Assembly (NCBI GenBank): GCA_052033505.1
Contig: JBPOJN010000081.1
Coordinates: 1 to 54,204 of the forward strand
Origin: JBPOJN01 sp052033505
GTDB lineage: Bacteria > UBA10199 > JACPAL01 > GCA-016699445
DNA: 54,204 nucleotides
Direction of reading: 5' to 3'
Shown one piece after another: positions 31,222 through 39,953 of this stretch; position 1 is the first letter of the stretch; every line of letters begins with the position of its first letter. The translations under genes and the position numbers were made by a program. The notes below the pieces were generated by a model. It ran no database searches. It saw nothing but the letters and a program-made list of their open reading frames with translations, and was not told the origin of the DNA.

Positions 31222-33413
31222 AGGGAGATCAGTCCGCGACACAGACCATAATATCCCCGGAAAAAGAGCGCGCGCATTTCAGGAATCTCGCCCGAGAAAT
31301 CCTCCAGGAAATGCTCGCCTTGGTGACTTTGAGACGATTTCAAGGCGTCGTGATTCCGGTGGAAGAACGGCGACAGTATGCCCGTATCTTCGGGTTGAGG
31401 GCCGCCGGCACGCTGCTCGCTTCTCTATCGTCCTCCCTCTGGAAAGAAATGGACCGCTATGAAGCCGCGACGGGCCGCCATGATTTCGGTTGGCTGGACC
31501 TCCAGCTTTCTTCCCGCCTCTCGGCATTTCCCGAACGCGCGCGTCCCTTGCTTCTCGCGTATCTTACGGCGCTGCGGAACGTCGTGCCGGGTTTAAATCC
31601 GTCGGGACTCCGCGTCGCCGCCACGGAACTTGCCGCGCGTTGTCAGGTGGCCATGGGGACCCTCTTCAAATATCAACAAGAGATCGCCAAAGAGTTGGAG
31701 AGCCGCTCGCTGCCGGTGATCCCTGATCCCATCGAGGGGCAGAGACAATCCGTCATCGCCGCGCATCACGTCCAGAGGGTGACGTCGGACCTCTGGGAGA
31801 CGACGGACGCCCCCCAGGCGGTGGAAAGCGCCTTGAAAACGCGCATCGCCGTAGAGACCGATCCGGAAATCCTGAGGCAATTGGGCGCCTATCTCGAAGC
31901 GCTTCGCAACGTCTCCGCGGATTTGAATCCATCGTCGAAGCGCGTCAGTGCCGCTCAGATCGCCCAGCCCCGTAGCTCCAACGCCCATACGATCTTCAAA
32001 TACCAGGAAGAGATCGAGCGGGAATTGTCGCGGCGCTCCCTTCGCGTGCTTCCCGACCCCGAGGAAAAACGAAAAAAATCGAGGGTAGCGGGACACCGCT
32101 TCCGGAGGACGATCCCCACGATTTGGGAGGGAAGGGAAAAGGTCCGGGACGTCGAGGCATTTTTGCGGGAGCGTATCTCCGCCGAAACGGAGGAAGAGAC
32201 GAAGCAGTGCCTGAGCGTTTATTTAGCCGTCCTCCGGAACGTTTCCGCGGAGCTCAATCCCACCGGCCGGCGCGTCAGCGTCGGACGCGTTTCTCCGCGC
32301 TACGGGCTGACCTTGGTTACCCTGGCCCGTTACCAAGACGAGATCGTCCTGGAATTATCCCGCAGGTCTCTGCCTTTCCTCCGGGATCCCCAGGGCGAAC
32401 GGTTGTCCCAGGCCAAATTGGCGACGACTGGGATCCAAGAGGCGATCGCCGCGGTTTGGGAGGGGAAGACAACGATCGTGGAAATCGCTCGGGCCCTGCA
32501 AGCTCGGGTCGAGGGAGAATCCGATCTGGCCCGGAAAAAATATCTCGCCGTTTATGCGGACGCTCTCCACAATATCTCCAGGGACTTGAATCCGTCGGGG
32601 CTCAGGAAGAACGCTTCCGAAATCGCGCGGGCCTCCGGCATCTCCAATCGCACGGTGATTAACTATCAGGAAGCGATCGGCAAAAAACTGGCGGAGAGAT
32701 CCCTCGCCGTGATTCCGGATCCACAGGAAAAACACGCGAAGATCGGGGAGGCCACATATCGGCTCCGCCGACTCGCTTCGGACCTTTGGAAGGCGGCGAA
32801 AAAAGCCGAAGACATGGACGCGGCCTTGGCAGCGCGCATCGTCGCGGAGGCTGAGCCCGAGGTTAAAAAATATCTAGGCGTCTATTTGACCGTCCTCCGG
32901 AACGTCTCGGCGGACTTGAATCCCTCCGGGACGCGAAAGAGCGCCGAAGAGCTTGGGCCCCTCTGTGGCGTTACTCCCCACACGACCCTCCGTTATCAAC
33001 GGGAAATCGAGAGGGAATTGACTGGAAAATCCCTGTCCATCCTGCCGGATCTTGGACAAAAAATAGCCCAGGGCACCCTAGCCGGATACCGGCTTCGCGG
33101 GATGTTGCCCAAAATTTGGGAAGGAAAAGAGAGCGCGGCCGAAGTGGCACAATCCTTAGAAGCATTGATCGCCACCGAAGCCGACGAAGCCACGCGGAAA
33201 TACCTGAAAGCCTACCTGGCCGCGCTCCGCGAACTCTCCCCGAGCGCGAATCCTCAGGCGCCGCGCGAGACTGCCAAAGACATCGCCCAACGCTGCGGCG
33301 TGACGGATACGACTTATCGCAATTACCGGAAGGCGATTCAGGAGAAATTATCCGAGAAGAATTGGCCTCCGGCGCACGCCTCCAGTTCTGTTTCCGGTCC
33401 CACGAAAAAGTGA
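31212..33413 (+). CDS. Six-unit tandem helix-turn-helix-like repeat protein
   Basis: A 733-residue protein. After a ~110-residue leader it consists of tandem units of about 110 residues (330 bases), with the LNPSG-type core near 31592, 31923, 32253, 32586, 32916 and 33246. Units 1-5 are full; the sixth is cut short. Each unit reads roughly Y-L-x-x-L-R-N-V-S-x-x-L-N-P-S-G-x-R, then an HTH-like segment (SAxEIAxxxGVSxxTxxxYQxxI), then ELxxRSLxVxPDP and a helix ending IWEG. The HTH segment resembles TFIIB/cyclin-like or LuxR-like HTH patterns. The units have diverged at DNA level, so it is an old array. The GTG start overlaps the preceding stop. A modular DNA- or RNA-binding role is inference; I know no described family with this arrangement. 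Confidence 0.75.
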   Translation: MCVKGDQSATQTIISPEKERAHFRNLAREILQEMLALVTLRRFQGVVIPVEERRQYARIFGLRAAGTLLASLSSSLWKEMDRYEAATGRHDFGWLDLQLSSRLSAFPERARPLLLAYLTALRNVVPGLNPSGLRVAATELAARCQVAMGTLFKYQQEIAKELESRSLPVIPDPIEGQRQSVIAAHHVQRVTSDLWETTDAPQAVESALKTRIAVETDPEILRQLGAYLEALRNVSADLNPSSKRVSAAQIAQPRSSNAHTIFKYQEEIERELSRRSLRVLPDPEEKRKKSRVAGHRFRRTIPTIWEGREKVRDVEAFLRERISAETEEETKQCLSVYLAVLRNVSAELNPTGRRVSVGRVSPRYGLTLVTLARYQDEIVLELSRRSLPFLRDPQGERLSQAKLATTGIQEAIAAVWEGKTTIVEIARALQARVEGESDLARKKYLAVYADALHNISRDLNPSGLRKNASEIARASGISNRTVINYQEAIGKKLAERSLAVIPDPQEKHAKIGEATYRLRRLASDLWKAAKKAEDMDAALAARIVAEAEPEVKKYLGVYLTVLRNVSADLNPSGTRKSAEELGPLCGVTPHTTLRYQREIERELTGKSLSILPDLGQKIAQGTLAGYRLRGMLPKIWEGKESAAEVAQSLEALIATEADEATRKYLKAYLAALRELSPSANPQAPRETAKDIAQRCGVTDTTYRNYRKAIQEKLSEKNWPPAHASSSVSGPTKK

Positions 33414-33471
33414 GGCCGAATGATGCTTGCTCGACTCATTCTGGGAACTTGCGGCATAGTAATCTCATCTC

Positions 33472-33729
33472 ATGGCCAAAAAAGAAATCAGCGGCGGCGT
33501 GGTGCACACAGTCCCGGCGGATTTGCGGAAGTCCCTCCTCGCGTCTCCGGACATGCGGGCCACGTGGGAGGACATTTCGTCGCTGGCGCGCAATGAATGG
33601 ATCTGTTGGGTGACGTCCGCTAAAAAAATCGAAACTCGAAATCGCCGGATCCGGATCGCGGAGGAAAACTTAAGCGCTGGGAAGCGGCGGCCTTGTTGTT
33701 GGCCTGGGTGTGGGCATCGGTCGCAATAG
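33472..33729 (+). CDS. YdeI/OmpD-associated (OmdA) family protein
   Basis: An 85-residue protein with the family pattern GGVVHTVPADLRKSLLASPDMRATWEDISSLARNEWICWVTSAKK, then RRIRIAEENLSAGKRRPCCWPGC. It ends with a Cys/Cys/His cluster (CCWPGCGH). The family is linked to bacteriocin-protection or stress proteins, with no settled mechanism. This is the intact copy; two broken copies lie at 28.2 and 29.6 kb. It is about 60 bases downstream of the HTH-repeat gene. Confidence 0.85.
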   Translation: MAKKEISGGVVHTVPADLRKSLLASPDMRATWEDISSLARNEWICWVTSAKKIETRNRRIRIAEENLSAGKRRPCCWPGCGHRSQ

Positions 33730-33777
33730 GCTCTTCTGGGACGACGCTGAAATAGCGGCACTCACCTTGGAGGATCT

Positions 33778-34083
33778 ATGACGATTCACTGGAAACAAAC
33801 ACTAGCCGCCCTTTTCATAGGCCTGCTGCTCGGCGCCGCGGTCGGAGGCTTAACGGTCCGATGCGCTTTTCACGGCCCTCGTCTCGACAAGATGGTCACC
33901 CACCTCGAACGCCGTTTGGATCTGACGCCGGAACAAAAGACCCAAGTCCAAAATATCTTCGAAGACCAAAAGCCGCGCATGCGCGAGATCCGTGAACAGA
34001 CGCGCGCGGAGATCGCGAAAATCCTGACGCCGGAGCAGAGGGAGAAGTTCGAGAAGAGAAGGCCGGGGCGGGGTTTGGAGTAG
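33778..34083 (+). CDS. Spy/CpxP-like periplasmic protein
   Basis: A 101-residue protein with an N-terminal hydrophobic segment (residues ~8-28, AALFIGLLLGAAVGGL), acting as a signal or anchor. A helical periplasmic part carries two LTPEQ motifs (LDLTPEQKTQVQNIF and ILTPEQREKFEK), the signature of the LTxxQ/CpxP/Spy heavy-metal-resistor family. Such proteins act as periplasmic chaperones or sensors for envelope stress and metals. No two-component genes are adjacent. Confidence 0.8.
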   Translation: MTIHWKQTLAALFIGLLLGAAVGGLTVRCAFHGPRLDKMVTHLERRLDLTPEQKTQVQNIFEDQKPRMREIREQTRAEIAKILTPEQREKFEKRRPGRGLE

Positions 34084-34146
34084 ACTTAAACATTACAGCT
34101 AGCGAGTAATTTCCATAAAGCTTCCAAACCAGCTAGCAGATTGCCA

Positions 34147-34707
34147 TCATGAATGGTGATATCGAATAATGCCCTTGCCCCCGCGGATCTCTCCCGTCCT
34201 GAGGCCGGGTTGAGTGTTCACAACGATATCTACTTTGCCTCTCCACCTTGGGTAATTCTCCTGAGCCCGGCGCAGCAAGGACTCTAGATAAGACTTCGCC
34301 GGGACTCTTTGATTTTCATGCCAGACGCATATCAAGATGTCTTGGATGCCTTCGGCAATCATTTGATCGATCATGGTGATGTGCGGGTGGTGCAAGCTTA
34401 ACGTCCTGGAGGGTTTGTTCAGAGGACCGACAGGAGAAGGCTCCTCCGCGGCCGCCGCGAGCTTCATGGACTTTGCGAGCATTAACAAAGCTTCATGTTT
34501 CCAGATTCCCGCGAAGTCTTGCGGATTTTTAGCGATCAAAGCTGCATGTCTCGCCGCGTCTTGTTGTGTCAGCTTTATCTTGAGAGGCCCGTGATGTCCC
34601 CGGCGAGCGGTCTGGCTTCCCTGCAAATCTCCCGGCCGGACTGTGAGGCCATTGACGGCAAATTGTCTTAAGCTTGGCGGTAAAGACGCAATAAAAGGTT
34701 TATTCAT
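34147..34707 (-). CDS. Unknown 186-residue protein
   Basis: A 186-residue soluble protein. Residues 35-75 are helical with many Ala, Gln and Lys (PLKIKLTQQDAARHAALIAKN). A central part (HHPHITMIDQMIAEGIQDILICVWHENQ) has paired histidines. The C-terminal part is beta-rich. I do not recognise a family. ATG 34707 follows GGAGAT. The gap upstream is long and AT-rich. Confidence 0.65.
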   Translation of the reverse strand: MNKPFIASLPPSLRQFAVNGLTVRPGDLQGSQTARRGHHGPLKIKLTQQDAARHAALIAKNPQDFAGIWKHEALLMLAKSMKLAAAAEEPSPVGPLNKPSRTLSLHHPHITMIDQMIAEGIQDILICVWHENQRVPAKSYLESLLRRAQENYPRWRGKVDIVVNTQPGLRTGEIRGGKGIIRYHHS

Positions 34708-35378
34708 AAAATCTCCAAAAACATGTGATTTGGAGACGAAGCTTTGCCGGCGGAATGGAAGCGGATGCGAAAAAGGCGGCGCGAAGGATAAAAACGAAAA
34801 AACCTCGCATGAATAGAGGGTCTGAAGCCCTTTTAAATTTTAGGCTTCGATTTGCAGGGGAATGGTTCCTTTGGGGATCGGGGCCGTTTCAAAAAGACAT
34901 CTTTTTGAAACGGATTTGAGAGTTTTGAAGATCGTGGAACGATGACACTGATTGGATTGTCGACGGGATAGTAAGAAAGTTGTGCCCAAATTCCGCACTT
35001 GACGATTCCCCTCAGATTTCAAGGGGTATCCCGGCAAAATATTTTGAATGTTTTTCCAGATTTCCTCTGATCGGGCTGTGTTTTGGCTCAAAAGGGTGAG
35101 GAGGTCTGAGAAGGAACGGTTTTTTGATCGAAAGCGATCATCTCCGAACACACCCCTCCTACGGCTTTGGAAAAAGTTTTAGATTTTTAAGGATAACCGT
35201 TCAGCCAAAGACGTGAAGTCTCTCCCAAGCTTGTTGAAAGATCTCGAAGGCAGGATGGTTTTTGCAAAAAACATGAAAACCTGGTGCCACATGAAAACCA
35301 GGCACTCAATCAAAGGCTTGAAATAAAAGGAAATTGACTTCGGAATTTATCCACAAGAAGTCGGCAGGGGAAAGTTTT
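34708..35378. other. Long AT-rich gap with a strong hairpin
   Basis: No gene I can support. It holds a 12-bp perfect stem (CCGTTTCAAAAA at 34884-34895, TTTTTGAAACGG at 34902-34913, 6-base loop). It also has a split repeat related to the TGCCTGGCACC family at 35281-35321, and one perfect DnaA-box-like 9-mer TTATCCACA near 35347-35355. A 103-codon open frame on the minus strand (34840-35151) lacks family or codon-use support. Confidence 0.5.
35281..35321. repeat. Split copy of the TGCCTGGCACC palindrome
   Basis: CTGGTGCC and CCAGGCACTCAATCAA flank an unrelated short middle. This is the reverse complement of the TTGATTGAGTGCCTGG..GGCACCAG context seen at 28.4 kb, interrupted by about 10 bases. 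Confidence 0.5.
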
Positions 35379-35744
35379 CTAAAGAAACCTGCGGTAATCG
35401 CACCGAAGCACCTTGGCCAAACGCTTGGCGACCTTCACGCCGATCGGGCGTTGATTCCGCTCCATGGCCGACAAATGGCCCTGCTTGAGTTTCGCCTTTT
35501 TAGCTAATTGTTCCTGCGTCAGATTTTCCCGGGCGCGGTAGCCTTTAATGGCCCCGCCGGGAGTGCCGATCAGCGGGTCTTTCTCTTTGAGAATGGCCCG
35601 CATTTCGTCCGCGGACATGTAGTCCTCGGAGGCTTCGACTAGTTTTCGGAGACCTTGTTTGATTTTCACCAGTTTCATCTGGGAAATATGGGAAGGTTCG
35701 AACCGGACGATTCCGGCTTCACCTTCAATTCGAATGATTTCCAT
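35379..35744 (-). CDS. XRE-family antitoxin
   Basis: A 121-residue protein. Residues ~1-60 are a beta-rich/helical N-domain. The HTH lies at ~65-110: GAIKGYRARENLTQEQLAKKAKLKQGHLSAMERNQRPIGVKVAKRLAKVL. It is the second gene of a toxin-antitoxin pair in HigBA-like order, toxin first. The chosen ATG (35744) has GAGG eight bases upstream and lies just after the toxin stop; a GTG at 35750 would overlap that stop. The antitoxin should neutralise the toxin and repress the operon. Confidence 0.8.
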   Translation of the reverse strand: MEIIRIEGEAGIVRFEPSHISQMKLVKIKQGLRKLVEASEDYMSADEMRAILKEKDPLIGTPGGAIKGYRARENLTQEQLAKKAKLKQGHLSAMERNQRPIGVKVAKRLAKVLRCDYRRFL

Positions 35745-35746
35745 GT

Positions 35747-36004
35747 TCACACCTCGTAAGCGTCTTTTCGATCCGCGACCTTCTTAATAAAAATCGTGAT
35801 GATGCGCGATTCGTACCTATAGATCACGCGGTAATCCCGCTTGAGCACCATCCTCAAGAATCCCTTCCAGTTTCCTTGGAGATGAATGACCCTCCAATCC
35901 TTGGGGAAAGGCCCTTCGTTCTGCAAGTCCGAAACAAAAGCGTTATAGAGGCGTCCAACCTCTTTGGGACCGCACACGATCCATTTTTTAGAAAGATATT
36001 CCAT
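35747..36004 (-). CDS. RelE/ParE-superfamily toxin
   Basis: An 85-residue basic protein with the RelE/ParE fold pattern: LYNAFVSDLQNEGPFPKDWRVIHLQGNWKGFLRMVLKRDYRVIYRYESRIITIFIKKVADRKDAYEV. The final RDYRVIYR..I.IIFIKKVADRKDAY segment matches RelE-type mRNA interferases. It lies immediately upstream of the XRE antitoxin gene on the same strand, with a 2-base gap to the chosen antitoxin ATG. Confidence 0.85.
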   Translation of the reverse strand: MEYLSKKWIVCGPKEVGRLYNAFVSDLQNEGPFPKDWRVIHLQGNWKGFLRMVLKRDYRVIYRYESRIITIFIKKVADRKDAYEV

Positions 36005-36203
36005 TTATGGTATATTGACAAGCCTCAAGAAGGTGTCGTCAGAGCTCCGTTGGAGCAATCTGAGTGCCAGTGATTTGAAGCTTGAGGAAGTGTGAGGCGA
36101 GTTTGAATTACGGACGACGGCGTGCGATTTTGAGTCGTCTTTGAGTCGCCTGTGAGATCAAAGTCCGTAGACAAGCCCCGTTTTTTTATGGCAGCGATCC
36201 CTT

Positions 36204-37337
36204 ATGACTGCCCCTAGTGATCTGAATCTAACCGCATTCCTGCGTTTCTTTTCCCCTCTCGATCCTAAATCACAGGAGCCTATTCCCTGGCTGAAAGATC
36301 GGTCGCGCGTGAAAGCGCTGGTCGAGGGGATTTTGAGCTCGCCGCTGTTCGCGGGGATTGCGATCGGTCGCGCGGGGGATGAGGATTTCAGGGCCGTCAC
36401 GCCGGCGGAGGCGGGCACGTTGGTCGCGACTGGAGATCAGATTTTGGCCAGATTTCTGGATCGCGAGACGGACAGGATCTCCGATGAACTTTTTATCGAG
36501 CTGGATCTCCGCGACTCCCGGTCGGAGGTGCAGCTCAGCGCATGCGGTGGGGCGATCACAAAACTCGGAGACCGAGCGCTCGACGAAATGATCGCTGTCT
36601 TGCAAAAGTGTGTGCAGGCGCTGAAGGGTGTGACGGGTTTGAGCGATGGGCACATCCAAGCCCATTTCGGGGATCGGTCTTTCGACTTCGCACGTCCGCG
36701 CCCGCCGCGCCGGAGCCATCGTTATCCTGAGAATGCGATCGTGACCTTCCTCGATCCTGCGTTTTATGCGACCGGAGTTGACTTCGGAAAATCGGAAGAG
36801 ATGAAAGCGCTGATCGAATCCGTGCCGCCGCCGCCGGCGCAGAGGAGTGAAAAGGACGGTCTCGTTACCATCCGCTGGACTTCGTCCTGTGAGGAAACCG
36901 ATCTCCTGGCCGGGGCGAGCGCGCAGGCGCAGTGGATCGTCGATCGCATCGCGCCGGATATCGAGAGGGGCTACAACGAACTGGGAGACCAGCTCGAGGA
37001 TCGTTCCGCGGAGAGCAAAAAGCGCGGCAAGCTGACGTTCTACGATCCGGAGAGCGAAGTGGGTTACAAGGCCGTCTTGGTGATGCCCGACGGTTCTTAC
37101 GAGAAGAGCGCGTGGAATGACGCGTTGAAGATCGCCAAGGCCGGGAAACTTCCGGACGGAGCGAAAGTCTCGGGGTTACGGATCATCGTGCCTCTGCGCG
37201 AACACGTCTTCGCGGTCGCCGATCAGGCCAAAGCCGCGGGATTCGATGCGGTTTTGTATTCCGACGAAAAAGGGAATTTTTGGGACCCGAATCCCCCGGG
37301 AGAGTGGCGCACGCCGCCGATCGGCGGGAAAACATAG
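36204..37337 (+). CDS. Unknown 377-residue protein
   Basis: A 377-residue cytoplasmic protein of unknown family. It has no signal peptide or membrane segment and looks alpha/beta. A conserved-looking middle part, RYPENAIVTFLDPAFYATGVDFGKSEEMKAL, recalls Imm52-like immunity proteins, but I would not assign it. Start ATG 36204. It stands alone between the TA pair and a convergent methyltransferase. Confidence 0.65.
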   Translation: MTAPSDLNLTAFLRFFSPLDPKSQEPIPWLKDRSRVKALVEGILSSPLFAGIAIGRAGDEDFRAVTPAEAGTLVATGDQILARFLDRETDRISDELFIELDLRDSRSEVQLSACGGAITKLGDRALDEMIAVLQKCVQALKGVTGLSDGHIQAHFGDRSFDFARPRPPRRSHRYPENAIVTFLDPAFYATGVDFGKSEEMKALIESVPPPPAQRSEKDGLVTIRWTSSCEETDLLAGASAQAQWIVDRIAPDIERGYNELGDQLEDRSAESKKRGKLTFYDPESEVGYKAVLVMPDGSYEKSAWNDALKIAKAGKLPDGAKVSGLRIIVPLREHVFAVADQAKAAGFDAVLYSDEKGNFWDPNPPGEWRTPPIGGKT

Positions 37338-37358
37338 TTCTTCAGGAATGCGGAAAAA

Positions 37359-38567
37359 TTAAAACGGCTTTTCCAAAATCTCAAAATACTCGACCGTATA
37401 AATCATTTCCTGCAGCGGAATGAAGAGATCGTCCTGCAGTGAGGGAAGCACGTCGCGTACGGGGGTCGGTTTTTTGATTTTTTCGACCAGATGTTTGATC
37501 GCGGTCGTGAGCTGAACTTTTTTCCCCCCGAACTCCAAAATATCTTGAGAGGCGCCGGGTTCGCGTAGGATCTGCGAGGAGACGCCGACGACGTCTCCGA
37601 TGGTGCCGTTTTCATGGATGACGTGAGCCTGTTCTTGGGCCGGAGCGATGAGACCGTTCAACCACGACGACTTCTCCGCATTTTCTTTGAAAGACTCGTG
37701 CGTCGCGTAAAAAGTGAAGAACGGTGCGACCATGCCGTTGATCAGGTTCCATTGTTCCGAGAGGCTTAAACTTTCCAGAAGGCTGCGATCGCCCGTGTGG
37801 AAGTAACGTTTTAGGTCCCATTCCCATCCGTTTTCAAACGAGAGAAATTTAAGACCCGCATTTTGGACGAGCTGCAAGAGCTCGGGGACGTCGTAGGCGG
37901 CTTCTTGAGGATGAAGGATCGTGTCGGCCAATACCGGAAGGTCGGTCGTTGCGTAGTCGAGGTTTTCGCGCGCTTGGCGAGAGAGGCGGTTGGGAAAGGA
38001 TGCGATAAGCGCCAAAATTTTCCGCGCGATCTCCAGGCGGTTTTCCCAGGAGGATTCGGAAGCCGCGGCGGAGAGGACGGCTTCGCGGATCTTGCGGTAA
38101 GGCTCGCGGTGTTCGCGGTTGTACAGCATGAGCCTTAAGATCCCGCCGGGATTCAGCACGTCTTTAAGCGCCTTCAATCCTTCCGACGGATTTTCCAGAT
38201 GATGCACGACGCCGAACGAAGAAATGAAATCAAAAGAAAGATTCAAACTTTTGGCCTGCAAGAGGCTTAGGACGTGAAACGAGAGATTTTTTACCTTTAG
38301 GGAATCCGCGAAATGTTTTTGCAGGGCGATCGAATTTTCCGAGAGATCGATGGCGACGACTTGGGCCTCGGGAAAATTTAGCGCGTATTTGACGGCTTCC
38401 GTCGTTCCGCAGCCGGCGACGAGTATCGCCTTAGGACGTGCGACCGCGGCTCCCGCGAAGCGCCTCAAGCGGTGGTCGATCCGTTGCCAGGCGTAAGGAT
38501 TGAAACGGATGCATTCGGGTTTGGGGAAGCAAAAGCGGTTGTAGAGTTCGGCGACCCGCGATTCCAT
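37359..38567 (-). CDS. Class I SAM-dependent methyltransferase
   Basis: About 402 residues (start at MESRVAELYNRF; a 15-residue in-frame extension is possible). Motif I is ILVAGCGTTEAVKYAL, motif II VVAIDLSENSIAL, and a later FDFISSFGVVHHL is typical of UbiE/COQ5-type methyltransferases. The C-terminal ~180 residues are a helical extension of unknown role, so the substrate is unclear. It is divergent from the histidine kinase gene with a ~110-bp gap. Its 3' end converges on the 377-residue gene. Confidence 0.85.
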   Translation of the reverse strand: MESRVAELYNRFCFPKPECIRFNPYAWQRIDHRLRRFAGAAVARPKAILVAGCGTTEAVKYALNFPEAQVVAIDLSENSIALQKHFADSLKVKNLSFHVLSLLQAKSLNLSFDFISSFGVVHHLENPSEGLKALKDVLNPGGILRLMLYNREHREPYRKIREAVLSAAASESSWENRLEIARKILALIASFPNRLSRQARENLDYATTDLPVLADTILHPQEAAYDVPELLQLVQNAGLKFLSFENGWEWDLKRYFHTGDRSLLESLSLSEQWNLINGMVAPFFTFYATHESFKENAEKSSWLNGLIAPAQEQAHVIHENGTIGDVVGVSSQILREPGASQDILEFGGKKVQLTTAIKHLVEKIKKPTPVRDVLPSLQDDLFIPLQEMIYTVEYFEILEKPF

Positions 38568-38675
38568 GGCGGTTTTCACTACACAAGGCGGCGTCTCCAG
38601 GCAATCCCTCAAATATAAATCGCCGATCCCATTTGCACGTATCTATCCCTGGAGCGCAGGAGGTATAACGGCCGT

Positions 38676-39953
38676 GTGAACGATCCTTCCCTGCATCTTC
38701 AAGCCGTCCAACATGAAACCGAATTCTTGATCAGCCAAATTTTAGCGGTGGCGCCCTCGGCGGCGAAGGCCATTCCCAAAGTCTTGCAAGCGATCGGGGA
38801 AAATTTAGAATGGAACGTCGGCAATTTTTGGAAGATCGATGCGGATCTCTCCCAAATCCGTTGTGCACAGACGTGGTCCTCTCTTGCGGGCAAGCCGTCT
38901 CCGTTTCTCGAGATCAATCGGAGGTCCTTGTTCTCCTTGGGCGTCGAATTGCCGGGAGAAGTTTGGGACAGTAAAAAGCCGCGCTGGATCGCTGATCTCG
39001 CTCAAATGATTTACCCCCGCGCCATCTACGCGGTGAAAGAAGGCTTCGCGAGCGCCGTCGCTTTTCCCGTGTGTTTAGGCGAAAAAATGCTGGGGGTTAT
39101 GGAATTCTTCAGTGAAAAAACTAAGGCCTTGGACAAGAATTTATTGCAGACGCTCGACGCGATCAGCGGACAGTTGGCGCAATTCCTGGAGAGGAAGGAA
39201 ACGGAAGAGCGGTTGAAGCTCGCGTATGAAGAGATGGAAAGACGCGTCGAGGAAAGGACCGGAGAGCTGGTCAAAAGCAACCGCGACCTGCAGGCGGAAA
39301 TCGTGGAGCGAAAAAAAATCGAGAGAGAAATCCTCGAGATCACGCAGAAGGAACAGAGGCGCTTCGGATCCCAGCTTCACGACGGTCTTTGCCAGGAGCT
39401 GGCCGGAATTTTGATGTTCGCTAAAAGCCTCACCCAAAAAATGGAGAGGGAAAACCGCCTCGACATCGCCGAACTGAAGAAAATCTCGGACTTATTGAAC
39501 GACGCCGTCACTCAAGCGCGCAATACCGCGAGAGGACTCTATCCGGGCGAATTGGAAGGCGCCTCTCTCATGCATACGCTGGAGGAATTGACGCTCGCCA
39601 CGCAGAATCTTTCTGGAGTTTCCTGCCATTTCCATTGCCCGGAGCCGATCCTCATCAATGAAAACGATGTCGCCACCCATCTCTATAAAATCGCGCAAGA
39701 AGGTATCAGTAACGCGATCCAGCACGGAAAAGCGAAATCGGTCGAAGTGAGTTTTATCCAAAACGACAACGGTATCATCCTCATCATCGCGGATGACGGC
39801 GTCGGGTTTACGGAGTCGCTCCAAAATTCCCAAGGCATCGGGCTGAAGATCATGAAGTACCGGGCCCACATGATGGGCGCCACTTTTCAGGCGAAACCCA
39901 ATCTTCCCCATGGAGTCATCTTGAAGTGCACGCTCCAAAAAGGCATCCTATGA
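38676..39953 (+). CDS. NarL-type sensor histidine kinase with GAF domain
   Basis: A 425-residue soluble kinase. A GAF domain (about 20-170: APSAAKAIPKVLQAIGENLEWNVGNFWKID ... FPVCLGEKMLGVMEFFSE) senses an unknown signal. A coiled coil (EEMERRVEERTGELVKSNRDLQ) leads to a HisKA_3 dimerisation region with the phospho-acceptor His235 in RRFGSQLHDGLCQE. The ATP-binding part has the N-box VATHLYKIAQEGISNAIQHG and DDGVGF. There is no transmembrane segment. GTG 38676 follows AGGAGG by 11 bases. It overlaps the response regulator by four bases (ATGA). Confidence 0.9.
   Translation: MNDPSLHLQAVQHETEFLISQILAVAPSAAKAIPKVLQAIGENLEWNVGNFWKIDADLSQIRCAQTWSSLAGKPSPFLEINRRSLFSLGVELPGEVWDSKKPRWIADLAQMIYPRAIYAVKEGFASAVAFPVCLGEKMLGVMEFFSEKTKALDKNLLQTLDAISGQLAQFLERKETEERLKLAYEEMERRVEERTGELVKSNRDLQAEIVERKKIEREILEITQKEQRRFGSQLHDGLCQELAGILMFAKSLTQKMERENRLDIAELKKISDLLNDAVTQARNTARGLYPGELEGASLMHTLEELTLATQNLSGVSCHFHCPEPILINENDVATHLYKIAQEGISNAIQHGKAKSVEVSFIQNDNGIILIIADDGVGFTESLQNSQGIGLKIMKYRAHMMGATFQAKPNLPHGVILKCTLQKGIL

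Noticed and set aside
34840..35151. 103-codon open frame on the minus strand
   Set aside because: No ribosome-binding site or family pattern, and it crosses a perfect hairpin; amino-acid composition looks random.
36204..37337. Immunity protein (Imm52) assignment
   Set aside because: Only a loose resemblance in a short segment and no adjacent toxin gene of the polymorphic type.
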